From Phellopilus nigrolimitatus (lineage: Eukaryota; Basidiomycota; Agaricomycetes; Hymenochaetales; Hymenochaetaceae): a stretch of DNA of 64,000 nucleotides. Of this stretch, positions 25,382-36,689 are shown piece by piece. The translations under genes were made by a program, and so were the position numbers. The notes under the pieces are model-generated. The model searched no databases and was not told the origin of the DNA. It saw only the letters and a program-made list of their open reading frames with translations. The stretch covers positions 1 to 64,000 of the forward strand of contig JAJOHG010000061.1 in assembly GCA_021029095.1 (NCBI GenBank). Direction: 5' to 3'. Each line of letters begins with the position of its first letter. Within the stretch, counting starts at the first letter, position 1.

Positions 25382-25787
25382 TGTTATGACACGTATTTTA
25401 ATTTTCCCTTACCTTGTCTTGAACTTGCGGCCTCTCAGTATTTAGAGTCACATGATTGCCTAGAGCGTTCTACACTGACGTCATCATGACATCATAGTCT
25501 AGACCATGACATCATAGTGACATCATCGACGGTGACATCATCTATGACATCATTAGCTCCACTCGCTCCACTAATGTAACTATATTAGGTAGTGTACTGC
25601 TTGGTCTGTGCGCACTAGGTTTTAGTATATAAAGAGGCAATAAACATCTGGGAGGCTCAATCGAGTTCTCTTAGAATCTCCACCACAAAGTGTGATCCCT
25701 TTCTAAGTCAGCTCAGCATTCTCTCTCTTGTCGTCTTGTGCTTTGGAGTTTGCGCCTCAGCCTTTTGGTTTGTGGTGTGCTCTAACA
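25382..25787 (+). repeat. 3' LTR
   Basis: 406 bp, read as identical to the 5' LTR across its whole length, followed by the CTAAG target duplication. Confidence 0.95.
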
Positions 25788-25923
25788 CTAAGAAGCCTGC
25801 TGGGTACGTCTCGTCAGCGCGCATTTTGCTGTCGGCGCAAATTAGGAGCTGCTTTATGGGATGGTGTAAGCGCATACTTGAGGTGATTGTAAAAGGAGAT
25901 AATTAAATGCTTGCCTTTTTTTT

Positions 25924-27497
25924 TTACTCCCAAAGCTTCCTCTTTCCTTTATCTCTTTTCGGTCGCGCCTGAGGCTCGTCGTCGCCCTGGAATCGTTCTG
26001 CCGAGTCATCTGAATAATACACTTGAGAATTCGACGAGATTGAGTTGCTGGCCCTCGAACGAGAAGGCGAGGCAAAGCGTTCGGACGGGCTGTACGCCGG
26101 TTGCGCAGCCTGGTAGCCGTAGTGAGGATTTCCTTGCGAAGGCGGACTATACGGCTGCAGCTGCGGGGATTGGACTGCAAATTGAGTGGGGAATTGCGAG
26201 TGAGTCTGCAAAGCAGATTGCGCAGGGACATAAATAAGATACGGTTCTTGAGTCGACAGCTGACCTGGCTGATTGCCGGGGTACGGGCTCCACGTCGGGT
26301 AGGAAGGCGGCGGCGTCGCAGGGACTGCCTGACCAGACGGGTCAAGCAGCCTGACCGGGTGGGCACCCGCAGGTTTGGGGGACGGGGACATTTCTGTGAA
26401 TTCAAGCTTCCTCATAGCTTTTCCGAGCGCGGCGTCAGCGTAGCCGGACGACAGCGACATAACAGATGAAGTCGACGAGCCTCCTCTTTTTTTCGGGGAG
26501 TCAGACTGAGTCCCTTGCGAAGACTTTGTCCTCGCAGGGGACAAAGCCTGAGTCCTAATTTGAGGTGCCTGCACGCCTGCGCGCGGAGCCGTAATTTGCC
26601 TGTTGGCGGCTCCTGACGATGCGGGTGGTGGTGTGGGTTCTGCGAGTTCCACGGGAAGATTGTATGTTGCAAAAGCGTTCGCCTATCAAGGAGAAAACAA
26701 ATATTGTCAGTTTATCTATAGCAACGTCAGTCGAAAAGGAAGAAAACTCACAACCATGATAGTATTCGACCAGTCCCGACGCGCCCTCGCTGCGTTTGCG
26801 AAACCGCATAGGGTTGACGACATTTTGGGAAAAAATTCTTCAAAAATAATATCGAGCGCGATGCGCTCCTTGTGCATGCGATGCGTCCGGATATGCGAGA
26901 AAGCGTCACGGAGGGCGACCTCCGCGTCCTGCATCGGCGTCTTCAAGTTTGAGATCATGTCGATATCAAAGTTGATGACAATCATGTGTCTGTCTTCTTC
27001 GTCAGCGGCTAAATTAACCTACACAAAGATTAAGTAGATACATATAAAATGGACAAGTAGCTTACCAGGCCCTTCATTAGTTTGTCCACCAACTTGTTGT
27101 GAATCAAGCGCAGCGGCTTTTTTTGCGTGTAGTTCGGATGTAGCTTGTCACGGTAGACCGTTTGTGAGTTGTCGTTGATACACGCCGAATGCGCAAGGAT
27201 CAGGTCAAACATTTTGACCTTTTCCTCGTCCGTCCAGTCCCTCTCTGGCCTGTGTATGCACCACTCGGCTTCGTTTGGGTGCTTGTCGCCGTTTTTTGCC
27301 TTTTTCATGCCCAGGTGTGCTTTCGGGTTGATATCCCAGGCAGTTACAACCGGCTTCGGTGAAGGTGGAGGAAGCGGGCGGAAACAGCTGTTACAGAAGT
27401 TCTGCTCAAGAGGAGGGCGGCCGCAGGTCATGCAGCAGGAGCTGCGGTCAAGGTGATGTCTGCAGGCAGTGCAAAAGGCAGGCTGTGTGCTCGACAT
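25924..27497 (-). CDS. KDZ-carried Cys-pair protein with low-complexity tail
   Basis: Three exons fit in phase (27497-27066, 27018-26752, 26682-25924), giving 485 aa. The ATG at 27497 opens a short N-terminal module with three CxxC pairs (CTAC, CMTC, CNSC) and a CRHHLDRSSC stretch, probably a zinc ribbon or treble-clef-like unit. Next comes a conserved-looking globular part with HRPERDWTDEEKVKMFDLI and RDAFSHIRTHRMHKERIAL (residues about 85-230). The C-terminal 250 residues are rich in Ser, Pro, Gln and Tyr and end in a basic KRDKGKRKLWE. I do not recognise a family. Position between accessory gene and transposase, all on one strand, suggests it is part of the mobile unit, perhaps a nuclear regulator. 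Confidence 0.6.
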
Positions 27498-28150
27498 GAT
27501 GGCAGATGGTCGACGATCAGCGTGCCATCAGCAGTGCAACAGTTGATCAAGGTTGATCATTGCCTATATTAAGAAATGTACAAACATAAAGTTTCCTTAT
27601 ACAGAACTGGTGGCACATTGTGTTATTTGAAAGGGCCGCCTTTTTTTCTTTGTTGGACACTTTATACAGAGAAATCAACCCAATAACTAGCAGTTATTGG
27701 GTTGATTTCTCTGTATAAAGTGTCCAACAAAGAAAAAAAGGCGGCTTCCGGCCTTCACTTCACTTAAATGTATTAAAACCAAAAACTTGAGTACCTCGCG
27801 CTCTTGCCTCAAGCCTTTGCGAAAGGTACACCACCTTTCAATGGAGGATAAAGAGGCTTTCAAGATGTCAAGATAGCTTGAGTGGAAATATATTTTTTTC
27901 AGAGTTTTTCAGATTTGTTTGAGTGACTAGTTCGAGTCGTCTTCGATTGAGCACACAAGTCAATGTAGATCATATTGCAACTAGCTACTTCTACATGTCA
28001 AAAAGCGAGTCGAAGCTTTTCTACAACACAACTTTGAACGGACACATGGAAGCTTTTGCTAATAGCAAGAAAGCAACAATGAATGCAAAATGAATGCAAA
28101 ATGAATGCAAATGAAGGCAAAATGAACGCAAAATGAATGCAAATTGAGGG
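27498..28150. other. intergenic region in KDZ with perfect palindrome and short tandem repeats
   Basis: Holds the palindrome at 27636-27746 and, at 28075-28146, about six imperfect copies of an 11-bp unit (AAAATGAATGC). No gene is visible. It separates the transposase 3' end from the start of the Cys-pair gene, so it probably contains that gene's promoter. Confidence 0.6.
27636..27746. repeat. perfect 54-bp-arm palindrome
   Basis: Arms 27636-27689 and 27693-27746 are exact reverse complements with a 3-nt loop (AGC). The outer ends are GCCGCC/GGCGGC. Confidence 0.95.
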
Positions 28151-31100
28151 CTAGTCGGCCAAAGAAAGTACTTGAAATGCTGCCTCTACATGATCATCAA
28201 TATCGTTGCCGTTACCAATTGTGTCCTCCAGATCGTCTCCTTCCTGAGCAGTAGAGTCTTCTGCTGTGCAGAAGGCAGTGGCACCTTGAACGTCGCCTGT
28301 AAATCCATCAAGCGTAGCAATATCGTAAATACGCTGTCTATGTATTCTGTTCAACGCTGTTTCGATTTTCACGCGCTTCTTCAACTGATGCGCGAGCGCA
28401 GGGTCAGTCTCCTCCAGTACAGTCACAGTGTCTGCCAGGCGCTTTTCATTATCTATAATATATGCCATTAGCCGCATAATTTCGACATTGAGACGAAGAA
28501 TTTCTTCGCGCGAACGCTCGAGTTTGTAGTACGCAATCGCCGACTCGCGTTCCGCTGAACGGACCCATCGCTTTTCCCGGATGTCGTGGCGGCTATCGCG
28601 AAGGAGGTCGAATTCGCCGAGAAAAACATAGTCAAGCACAATTTTTACCTCGAGGGGCTCTCGAGCTGGTGTCAATGCAGCGGCCGCACTGTTATACTGG
28701 CTTACCGCATTCCGGATTGCAAGTGATCTTGATTTCAGGTTTTTTGATATTTGAGTGCGTAGACTGCAGCCTGTCAACAGAGTTAGTATCATACTTGATG
28801 AGGTTCAATGGCTTCTCACATGTGCCTTCACGATTCGTCTTAGCCAGTTCGAACAGCCGCGCGACGACAAGGCCCTCGAGATGATCGAGGGCCTGTCGAT
28901 ACTCAAACTCAGCGATCGTGATGTCCGCCGCCTTCCACTCCTCCGAGTCTTCCGTCCATCGCTGTAAAACTCCTAACTTTGTCTCGTAATCTTCGACTTC
29001 CCTCTGGTAAGTGACGACGGTATGTAACCCTTTCCGTCGAGCCGTTTCAATTGATCTTGTTGACGATGTCGCCTGACTGTAGTTGTATGTGGTGCGAATG
29101 GCGTCAGCGCTCGTATTCATCCACCTGGATTTTGTATTCTCGTAGGACAAACTGCAAAAGGAGTTCCGTTTTTATTTATTTATTTATTTATGAATTAGAT
29201 AGAACTTACACTGCAGCCGACAAGTTCTTGAGCGACTTGACATACCCCATTGCGAGGACGTCAGCATCTCGCGGCTCCTGCAAGCTTTGCAAGTATTCGT
29301 ACTCCTCCGCATGCCACTGCTCAAATATTTCTGGCCCCTCTATTTTAAGAGAAGCCATTGCAGCATTTAGCTCTGAGGAGAGCGAATGGATGTTGCGTAG
29401 AGCTTGCCGATAATTATTTAATATGAAACGACCTGTAACAATCAATAGTATGAACTGTATTTATGCAAAATGACGAGAACTTACTGCTTTCAGCCTTTTT
29501 ATCTGCATTCCACCTCGCAAAGTGTAGGAGGAGCGATTGTCGGCGGTGGAACTTTGATGCGTGTCTTGTGCAGGTTGCAACGCGATTTGACTCCGAAAAG
29601 ACGCGCTCACATGTCTCAAAATCTTCAAGGCCGACTCCTTTGGTGTAGAGTGGATGCCATCGGAGCTGGCACAGCCGACAATGCGCATACCCATGAAAAG
29701 CATTGACACAAAAATTCAGATTATTTGCACGTACTTTCGGGCCCACGAGTGGAGCACTGTTCGCTGTCGTCGAGAATTCGCATCCTACGTCAGATGCACT
29801 CATTATATCCTTTCCAAACACGTCCGTAAGCCGGGCAACCATTGCGAGCGGATATTTCCAACTAAAGAAACAGAGAAATAAGAGACGTACAACAAAGTAA
29901 TAATACTATGGACCTACAGTTCACCGCTCTGAATCATATCACATATCTGCAACACTGTTCCGTGCCTGCACGCCGTAATAAAAATGCCTGTCTCATCGAA
30001 AATACCCCACATTTTTTTCTTCGAGTCATCGGACATGTTTTTCCATCGAGGGACACACGGAGAGGGCTTATCATCTACAGGCCCAGGAATCTGAGTCGGT
30101 GGAGTCGAGGTTGATGAAGGCGAGGTGTTCGGCAGTAGGGTCGAAGACCACGTAGGCAACGACGCGGATGCCTGCGTGGTTGATGCAGTACTCCATGCTG
30201 TCGAAGATGGCGTAGCCAGCTGCGAGCTGGTTTGCGTGGCAGCTACAGTTGCCCTCTCGCCCACGCGACTAGTGCTCTGAAGATCAGAGGCTGTTGAGTG
30301 CGTCTTCTGACGTGTTCGCTCTTGCGCGCGCGCTGCTCGTGCTTGAGTAACCTCGTCCTCAAATATATCGACCTCGTCCGCCTCCAAGAACATGTGCGAA
30401 CCTCTGCCTCGACCGTCCGGTCTCTCAACGCAGACAGTCACGTCCTCGTCGAGTGTCCTAGTCCGACGGACACGTTTCATCGATTCATTGCCGTCCATGC
30501 ACGTCAGCATGGAGAACTTCAAATGTGGCTCTCCAGCCACCCGGTACACGCAAGCCGGACATGTGTCTTGATACTTTGAGATTGTTGTTTTGTGAAGTAA
30601 TTCGTCGAGCCGATTGTTGATAGTATGGACGATTTCAATATAGACGTCGTATGCGGATGAAAACGCTCTCCTCATTGAGCGGTTGTACGGCTCCTGAATA
30701 CAAATGATTACAAGTCAGTTTGGGAAGGAAAGAGAGAAAGAAATTGGCATACCTTGTGCAGATCGCACAAGGAGCGCACAAAAGCTTGTATACTGAGCGA
30801 CGCGCATCGGGAATTCAAGACTCGGAAGTATTTGAGAGCGCGTGTCGAGAAAGCGAGGCTGGGATGGTTCGGTGCTGTTGCGATATAGCCATGGCGCGCC
30901 AGTGTTTCAGCAAAGCCAACATCTTGAATAAGCGGGAAAGACCGTTCTTCACGACCTGTTTTTACTGTAAGACGAGGCTGGCGCTGCGTGTGTTCAAGTC
31001 ACCACATACCTTCCGTGTCCACTACGAGGATTGCGGCATGCAATTCGGCAACATTGGCCTCTTCCGGTGGGCCACTCATGTCAAACTGGAGGACCGCCTT

Positions 31101-31570
31101 GACGAGTTGTGGCATCAGAATCTTCCAGTGTTCGCTCTGCCGCTGTATCCAAGTCCGCTCGTAGTTGAAGTTCCTCTTTTCCTGCCTGTAACATAAATTA
31201 GTCTATCTCACGCTTGATTTTGACTTGTACCTCACCTTCGTACTCCCATAATTATATTCATGTCCTCCTCAGTAAACGCCTCATCCTCATCAGCCCACTC
31301 ATTCGAATTTCCTGCCTGTCTGTCATTTTCCCCACCACCATCTTGCCCGTCCAACCCAAGGAACCAATCAACGTCCATTGGTGTCGAGCCATCGCCCATT
31401 GCAGTACTGAGTGCATTCCATTCGCGCTGGCGAACACTCACGCTCGTGCTCGCCTCTTTTTGCGATGTCCTAGTGGTGCGTTTCTTCGACGTGGCGATAC
31501 CACGACTATCCCATACAACTTCTTTCGCAGTCAGCCTTTTAGACACTGTAGACCTGATTTTCCGACCCAT
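28151..31570 (-). CDS. KDZ transposase
   Basis: DDE-type transposase of the Kyakuja-Dileera-Zisupton class. The start at 31570 gives MGRKIRSTVSKR. Exon 1 ends near 31235; the next exon reads FNYERTWIQRQSEHWKILMP and ends AAILVVDTEG, then FPLIQDVGFAETLARHGYIA. The central part has CPACVYRVAGEPHLKFSML followed by MDGNES, WGIFDETGIFITACRHGTVL, SASDVGCEF, AFHGYAHCRLCQL and GLEDFETCERVFSESN, all family hallmarks. The C-terminal exons give LEGLVVARLFELAKTN and YVFLGEFDLLRDSRHDI, then a helical end with stop at 28151. About seven short introns are needed. I see no nonsense codon in the selected exons. The N-terminal Cys cluster (CxC2) seen in many relatives is not evident. The residue-by-residue catalytic assignment is uncertain. 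Confidence 0.88.
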
Positions 31571-31669
31571 AGGAAAGCGTGAAGACGAGCCAGCAGGTGT
31601 GTATGCAGCGTGTGTGAATGCGTGCAGCGTGTATGTTGAAGGGGTGTATCTTGCGTGCTCACATGACCG

Positions 31670-32142
31670 TGGTGACTTCTGTTTAAGAGACTAACAATGA
31701 ATTCATGTAGTGCAAATAAAAATATATTTATTAGTTTGAGGTCTACTCTAAAATCTACATACAGTGCAAAAAAAACGAAATGAAACGGTGAAGAATTGAG
31801 TGAGGTAGTCGTGCTCATCGTGCGGCACGACGAGCACGACTGTGTCGGTGTCGCGCGCGGCGGTGGGAGCCGGCGGCAAGTGTTGATGGCACGAGAAGTC
31901 GCGTGGATCACCGGCGCGGACGTCGCCGGCGATCCGCGCGAGGTGGCGCGGCCATCGGCGATGACGAGTAGCCGGTCTCCGCCGGGCCCCTTAGGCAACG
32001 TCAGCAGAGTTAAGTCCCCGAGCACATACTGCCAGTATTAATGCCAGTATGAGCATTCAAGCCGTTAAGACAGCTAACTAGAGGGCTGTACAGGGGGGTC
32101 ACACGCCTCTAACTAGATAGGGTGGGTGTAGGGTCACAGGTG
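31670..32142. repeat. KDZ right terminal inverted repeat
   Basis: 473 bp, reverse complement of 15182-15210 joined to 16367-16812; only rare mismatches noticed (for example in the AT-rich part near 31730). Confidence 0.92.
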
Positions 32143-32510
32143 AAAATAGTCAGTAATAATATGTAGCTTTATGAGCTCTGGGGATGAAGTTCAATAATGA
32201 ACAGCTGAGGAACAATGAGTGAATGATTTAGTGGTGAGTAGACCGAGCTTACTTCACTCGATGCCTCTGGAAGGAACAAGAGGTACACACGTTTTGCGAA
32301 TTGATGCGTCCGGTATGCATGACGATGAAACCAGAATTGTGCTACGTCAGCAAAGTCGGCATAGAATTTTGAGCTCCGACACAAACCAGGCGCGTACGGC
32401 GTCTGTAAGCGACTCCCCAATCTCAATCTCCTTGCAACTGGAAAAACGGCGAAGACAGATATTTTCTGCACACCTATGTCTTACGCCGCTACCTCCACGA
32501 ATTTATGCGA
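32143..32510 (-). pseudogene. DUF6533 gene copy 2, upstream part right of KDZ
   Basis: Starts with the duplicated AAAATAGT and continues the gene interrupted at 15181. The segment CTTTATGAGCTC (32168-32179) and the block around 32255-32275 (ACTTCACTCGATGCCTC) match positions near 8565-8580 and 8660-8680 in copy 1 and near 58260-58280 in the plus-strand copy. Further upstream, 32290-32510 matches the 10141-10330 duplicate. The DUF6533 start exon was not found here, so the copy was incomplete or rearranged even before insertion. Confidence 0.65.
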
Positions 32511-32838
32511 GAAATGGCGGCTTTAACAGACGCTGGTCGAATCCTTTTGTAAGAATGATTATCACATTTGGATATGTGCATTGGGAAAGCGGATTGTCCG
32601 ACAGCCTACCGTGCGTTCTCAGACCGTCAACAATTCGTAATTTCTCATCATCTCTGCTGGACCGATTACAAGAACAGATGAACTCACTCCCCAACACTGA
32701 TAATCACCACTGCCCGCGACTTTCGAGACGCCGAATTGATCTCCGAGGATGCCAGGTCGCCGCCTGCGTGTACAGAATGTGTTCGTACTTTGGACGCGCT
32801 GCGTCCTGCTTTTGTACTCTCGACAGACGATTGTGCGC

Positions 32839-34746
32839 CATGGATACGCTCGAGGCAGACGCTAAGGATGTGATTCGCGCTAGAGTGAGTGGGTTTCAGT
32901 CTGCTTGTATTGGCTTCCCTAGCTGACGTTGCCGCAGTATCTAGTAGGTTGTAAAAGCTGCGCTTCTCGTTTGATCGACAGCCTTACTGACTTCGTATCG
33001 CTTCTTAAGTTGCTACGCTGGCTTTCCAGGTGAGAAATTATCTTGCGCCTCGCACGATACTTGTTAAATTCCAGGAAATGTATTCAAGATATATGATTAT
33101 CTCACAAATCTCGATGATGAGGTTAGCTCGAACCTATTTCGCATGGCGTGTTTATCTCATACCCCATTAGATTCGGCTGGTCTGGTCAGATAAACTGACC
33201 ATTCGCCAATTACACTTCTTTCTCAACCGCTACTTACCATTCGCCACTTCCATTCTTTCTGTGTTTTGTATGTGCTACCAATCGCCGTACACCGTTACGC
33301 TCGCGCTAATATGTTTTGTCCAAAGTTGTTACATCAAACAATGACATCAAAGTAAGTCATAATTCTTGTGAAATCGCGAGGACCGTATTCATTGTTTTTC
33401 GGGTTTGTTCAGGAATGCAGTGGCGGATTCGCCGCCTTAGTATGCAAGTATCCCTGTTCCATTCTCCATGACCAACATATAACATTCATCCATATTGATT
33501 TCAGACATCTCTGTCATTGGAATGCTTATCGCGGAATGTAAGCTTCGAGTGACAGTTATTAGCCATTATCATGAACTCAGACTTATCTGTCTAGTTTCCG
33601 TCTTCCTTCGCGCGGATGCCGTCTGGGGTCACAAGCGATCTGTCCGTATATTGCTCGTCTGCACATACGTGGTGCGTCGCAATTCACTCCCAACGCATCT
33701 ATTAATGCTAATAAGGCACTCGCCCCAGTGCTCGTCGGGTTTCATCCTATTCATTGCCACCAGGCATGTTCTCAGCAACACCGGTCAGTCTGATTTCTGC
33801 CCCTTTGCACTCCAGGCGCGCTGTTTCGAGTTGACTGGTTTGGCCGACAGTCATCCCCCTGCACATATCATCGGGATGTCTGTACCTCCATGGCGACCGC
33901 AAAATCTGGGCTGCGCTGATGATGTATCTCATCTGCGATTTCCGTGCGTCTTTTCCGTTTTATTTAATCAACTGTGACGCCTCTGACCCGGATTCTACGC
34001 ACGCAGTCGCGCTGGCGCTCCTGCTCTGCAAGGCGTTTTTAGACGGTTCGTCGGATATTTCCCAGGAGTACGGGGAGAGCTTGGTTTACTGATGCCCGGC
34101 CCATAGCGCGCTACGCGAACTCGCCGATGATGCGCGCGCTGTCCCGCGATGGTACGCCTGCTCTTGCCTTGTTCGCTTCCCCGCATCTGACTGACGCGTC
34201 CAAAATCCGCCGTTTCGAAAGGCATCGCCTACTTCAGCGTCATCACATGTGAGTGACCGAATATCGCGCCCCAGCCTAAGTGTCCCGCTAAGCCAGTTGA
34301 CTCGACACCCGCAGTGACGACGTCCGCGAACCTCGCGCTCGTCGTCTCCGCCTCGGTGCGCTGCTCTCTCCAGGCTGTCTCCACGCAGCGCGACGGGCTG
34401 ATTGTTGCTATGATTGTTGACCCTGATTTCGGCAGCCGACCCTGAGCGACGGCTTCATCATGTCCGTCTCCCCCTCTCGCACCAAAATTGCAAACGGCTG
34501 ACATACTCTCTCCCCCGCAGCCCCGAAAGCGTCCTCGTCAACGTCCTCTGCGCGCACCTGCACCTGCGCATCCGCAGCGCGCACGCGCGCGCGCGCTCCG
34601 TAGGCGAGGCGCCCGGGCTCGAGCTGCGCGCGGCGCGGGCGCCCTTCCTGTCCAACGGGAGCGTGATCGACATCGCGCGCCGGACGAGCAGCGAGGTGTT
34701 CGGCCTGCACTCGAATGCGAGCTCGCTGGGGAGCGGGTCTGTGTAG
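32839..34746 (+). CDS. DUF6533-type membrane protein (divergent, possibly intact)
   Basis: Unknown-function fungal membrane protein. The ATG at 32839 gives MDTLEADAKDVI, then a GTGAGT donor at 32884. Downstream pieces read KIYDYLTNLDDE spliced to IRLVWSDKLTIRQLHFFLNR, the DUF6533 core, then YLPFATSIL. A later block gives VIGMLIAE and, after an intron, LRADAVWGHKRSVRILLVCTYVV, the conserved helix pair. The final exon starts near 34522 with ESVLVNVLCAHLHLRIRSAH and ends with SSEVFGLHSNASSLGSGSV at 34746. The middle (33700-34480) cannot be joined with certainty: several candidate exons carry stops, so the gene may be degraded there. It is not closely similar to copies 1, 2 and 3. Confidence 0.55.
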
Positions 34747-34749
34747 CGT

Positions 34750-35417
34750 GTAATGTACGGGGGGAGGGGCGGCTGTATTGTACCTGTGCGGTGTGTTTAT
34801 GCGGGCTGCGGGCCTGTGGATTAACTCAAGCGTGTACTGTATCTGTATGTATGTACACGAGCCGGCTTCCCTCGGTTCGGAATTTATTTCAGAAACGTAT
34901 ATTCATGTCTGCGGAACAGACGCGTATGCACCGAAACCCGACAAGGAGACCTCGCATTCTGCTGCATATATGAAAACGCCGTTGATTGAGCGCCCGCAAC
35001 TACTATGACTGCAGAAGTGGTTGAGTTGTATGGATATCAAATAAAGCCCGGCTTCGCACGCTGCTCAGCCGTCCATGACACGGGAGTTCGAATAAACCAC
35101 GTCCGTTTATAGCTGGCTTGTTCCCGACGTGCTATTGCCATTGCCGTTGGCCCGAAACGCGCACGCGCCAGATTCCAGTCGAAACCCGTCGCAGGTCGCA
35201 CATCCAGACAGAGTGCGATTTTGACTTCGATCAAAAAAGAAGAAAACAAGTATTGTACAATCCGAAAGCAAGAGCGGTCTACTCCACAGCAAAAGCAAAA
35301 GCAAAAGCAAAGCGAAAATATGTACATACGCAGCGTGTCTCGTACCTCCGTGCCTCCATCCGTCATCCATTGATCCATTCAGTCATTCGAGTCGTAAACG
35401 CGTAAACCAGACCAGCC
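34750..35417. other. 3' intergenic region
   Basis: Lies between two convergent genes (DUF6533 ending 34746 and the membrane protein ending 35418). Contains an (AAAAGC)n-type run at 35288-35316. No gene seen. Confidence 0.5.
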
Positions 35418-36657
35418 TCAGTACTCGCTCTTCAGCTCGCCGCCAACTGCGCCCTCTCCGCTTTCTGCGGCCGGCACCGGCGCCGCATCGCCAAGCGGCA
35501 CCTCGGCGACGCCGAACTCGACGTACGGCACGTCCCCCTCCCCCTCCCTCTCGCTATCGTTCCCTTTTTCCGCACCGCCGCCGCTCGCCGTCGACCCTCT
35601 CTTCTCGCCCTTCTCGGGTGCCGCGCGCGCGTAGTATGCCGGGCGCGCGGGGTCGGGCATCGCGACGAGCACCGCGACGCGCACCGCCGCGGGGCGCGGG
35701 ACCGTCGGTGTCTCCGGCGCACTTCCTCCCTCTCCCTCCCCATCACGCTCTCCGCCTTCTTTATTTCCCCCACCCGCACCCTCACGAGGCGCGAACGCGG
35801 CGGCGGCAAGCTGCGCCTGGCTCGGGCCTCGCGCGTGCGCGTGCGCGAGGCGCGCGTGGAGGTCGCGCGCGGCGAGCGCGTCGAGCACGTCGCGGATGTG
35901 CAGCGCGCGCAGGGGGCGGCGCCACGTCCAGGGCGCCGGTTGGGCCGGGGCGGGGGCGGGAGAGGGGGAGGGGGAGGGAGAGGGAGAGGGGACGAAGGCG
36001 GCTGCAAGGGGCTGTAGGTGGTAAGCGGTGGTGGTGCGCGGACGGGGGTACGGGGCGTACCTTCAGGCGGGCCCAGCTGTTCTCCTTCTCCTGCTTCTCC
36101 TCCTCGGCATCGCCGCCGCCGTAGCCGTAGCCGCGCTCGAGGTCCTTCACGTGCGCGTCGAAGAGGCGCGGCGGGGGCTCGGGTGCGGCGCCCGCGGCGC
36201 TGCCGCCGGGGGAGAAGCGCGAGGGCGGCACGTACGTGCCGTTGCGGATGGCCTCTTCGAGCGCGCGCCGCGCGCGCACGCGCAGCGTCATGGAGCGCAG
36301 GATGACGGCGCCCGAGACGAGGAGGAGGAGCACGAGCGTCGCTGTAGATCGAGGTGGGGGCGGTCAGATGGCTGCGCGCGTGTGTGTTCAGGAGAAGGGT
36401 GGGGTACCTAGGAATGTGTACACTAGATGGAGGGAGTTAGTGGGTCACACGGGCTCTGGGGAGGGGGACGCACGGTAGAGGTTGGACGCGGTGGACTGGG
36501 GGAAGGCGTTGCTCTGCGGGACGTTGTTCGGCGGGCCGGACTGCGAGGGCCCGGGGCCGCCGGAGCTCGGGATGGGGACGGGCGTGAAGGGCGCGGGGGG
36601 CGCCGTGCTCGTCGCACCTGCCGCGGTCGAAGGCGCGCTGCTCGTGCTCGCGGACAT
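35418..36657 (-). CDS. single-pass membrane protein with Ser/Pro-rich ectodomain
   Basis: Four exons join perfectly in phase: 36657-36474, 36422-36408 (15 nt), 36341-36061 and 36011-35418, giving 357 aa. The N-terminal 50 residues are Ser/Thr/Pro/Gly-rich and end NNVPQSNAFPQSTASNLY. The microexon plus exon 3 encode a membrane helix (TFLATLVLLLLVSGAVILR) followed by a basic RVRARRALEEAIRNGTYVPP, so the N-terminus is probably outside. The cytoplasmic part is low-complexity, with RRPLRALHIRDVLDALAARDL and a C-terminal YVEFGVAEVPL block and acidic tail ending SEY. I recognise the NAFPQ...NLY-helix layout from conserved Agaricomycete proteins of unknown function. Upstream in-frame GTG at 36684 is ignored in favour of ATG at 36657. 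Confidence 0.75.
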
Positions 36658-36689
36658 TGCGGTCGTGGTCACAGTCAGAGACACAGACA

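Larger units (their letters stand above)
18635..25787 (+). mobile_element. Ty3/Gypsy chromodomain LTR retrotransposon, nested in KDZ
   Basis: 7,153 bp, flanked by the 5-bp duplication CTAAG (18630-18634 and 25788-25792). The two 406-bp LTRs appear identical, start TGTTAT and end TAACA, indicating very recent insertion. Order of parts: LTR, primer-binding site, gag, protease-RT-RNase H, interrupted integrase, chromodomain, polypurine tract, LTR. The protease-RT-RNase H-integrase order plus chromodomain identifies a chromovirus of fungi. The integrase zinc-finger/core junction carries a 656-bp foreign insert, so this copy should not make a complete polyprotein on its own. Confidence 0.95.
15182..32142. 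mobile_element. KDZ-class DNA transposon with nested insertions
   Basis: The element starts CACCTGTGACCC and ends GGGTCACAGGTG as exact inverted ends, flanked by AAAATAGT at 15174-15181 and 32143-32150. Its terminal inverted repeats are about 473 bp each once the nested element at the left tip is removed. It spans 16,961 bp, or about 8.6 kb without the 1,156-bp TA element and the 7,153-bp Gypsy element. It contains three minus-strand genes: an accessory gene (16956-18274), a Cys-rich gene (25924-27497) and the KDZ transposase (28151-31570). KDZ elements were described in basidiomycetes (Iyer and colleagues, 2014, as I recall); 8-bp duplications are known for the related Zisupton group. All three genes keep open spliced frames, so the element may have been recently active. 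Confidence 0.92.

Noticed and set aside
28075..28146. Possible CRISPR-like array
   Set aside because: Six 11-bp units without spacers in a eukaryotic transposon; a simple tandem repeat.
16457..32025. Matching ORFs at 16457-16903 (+) and 31531-32025 (-) that encode the same peptide start
   Set aside because: They lie in the KDZ terminal inverted repeats, so identity follows from the repeat. No codon bias or splice support.
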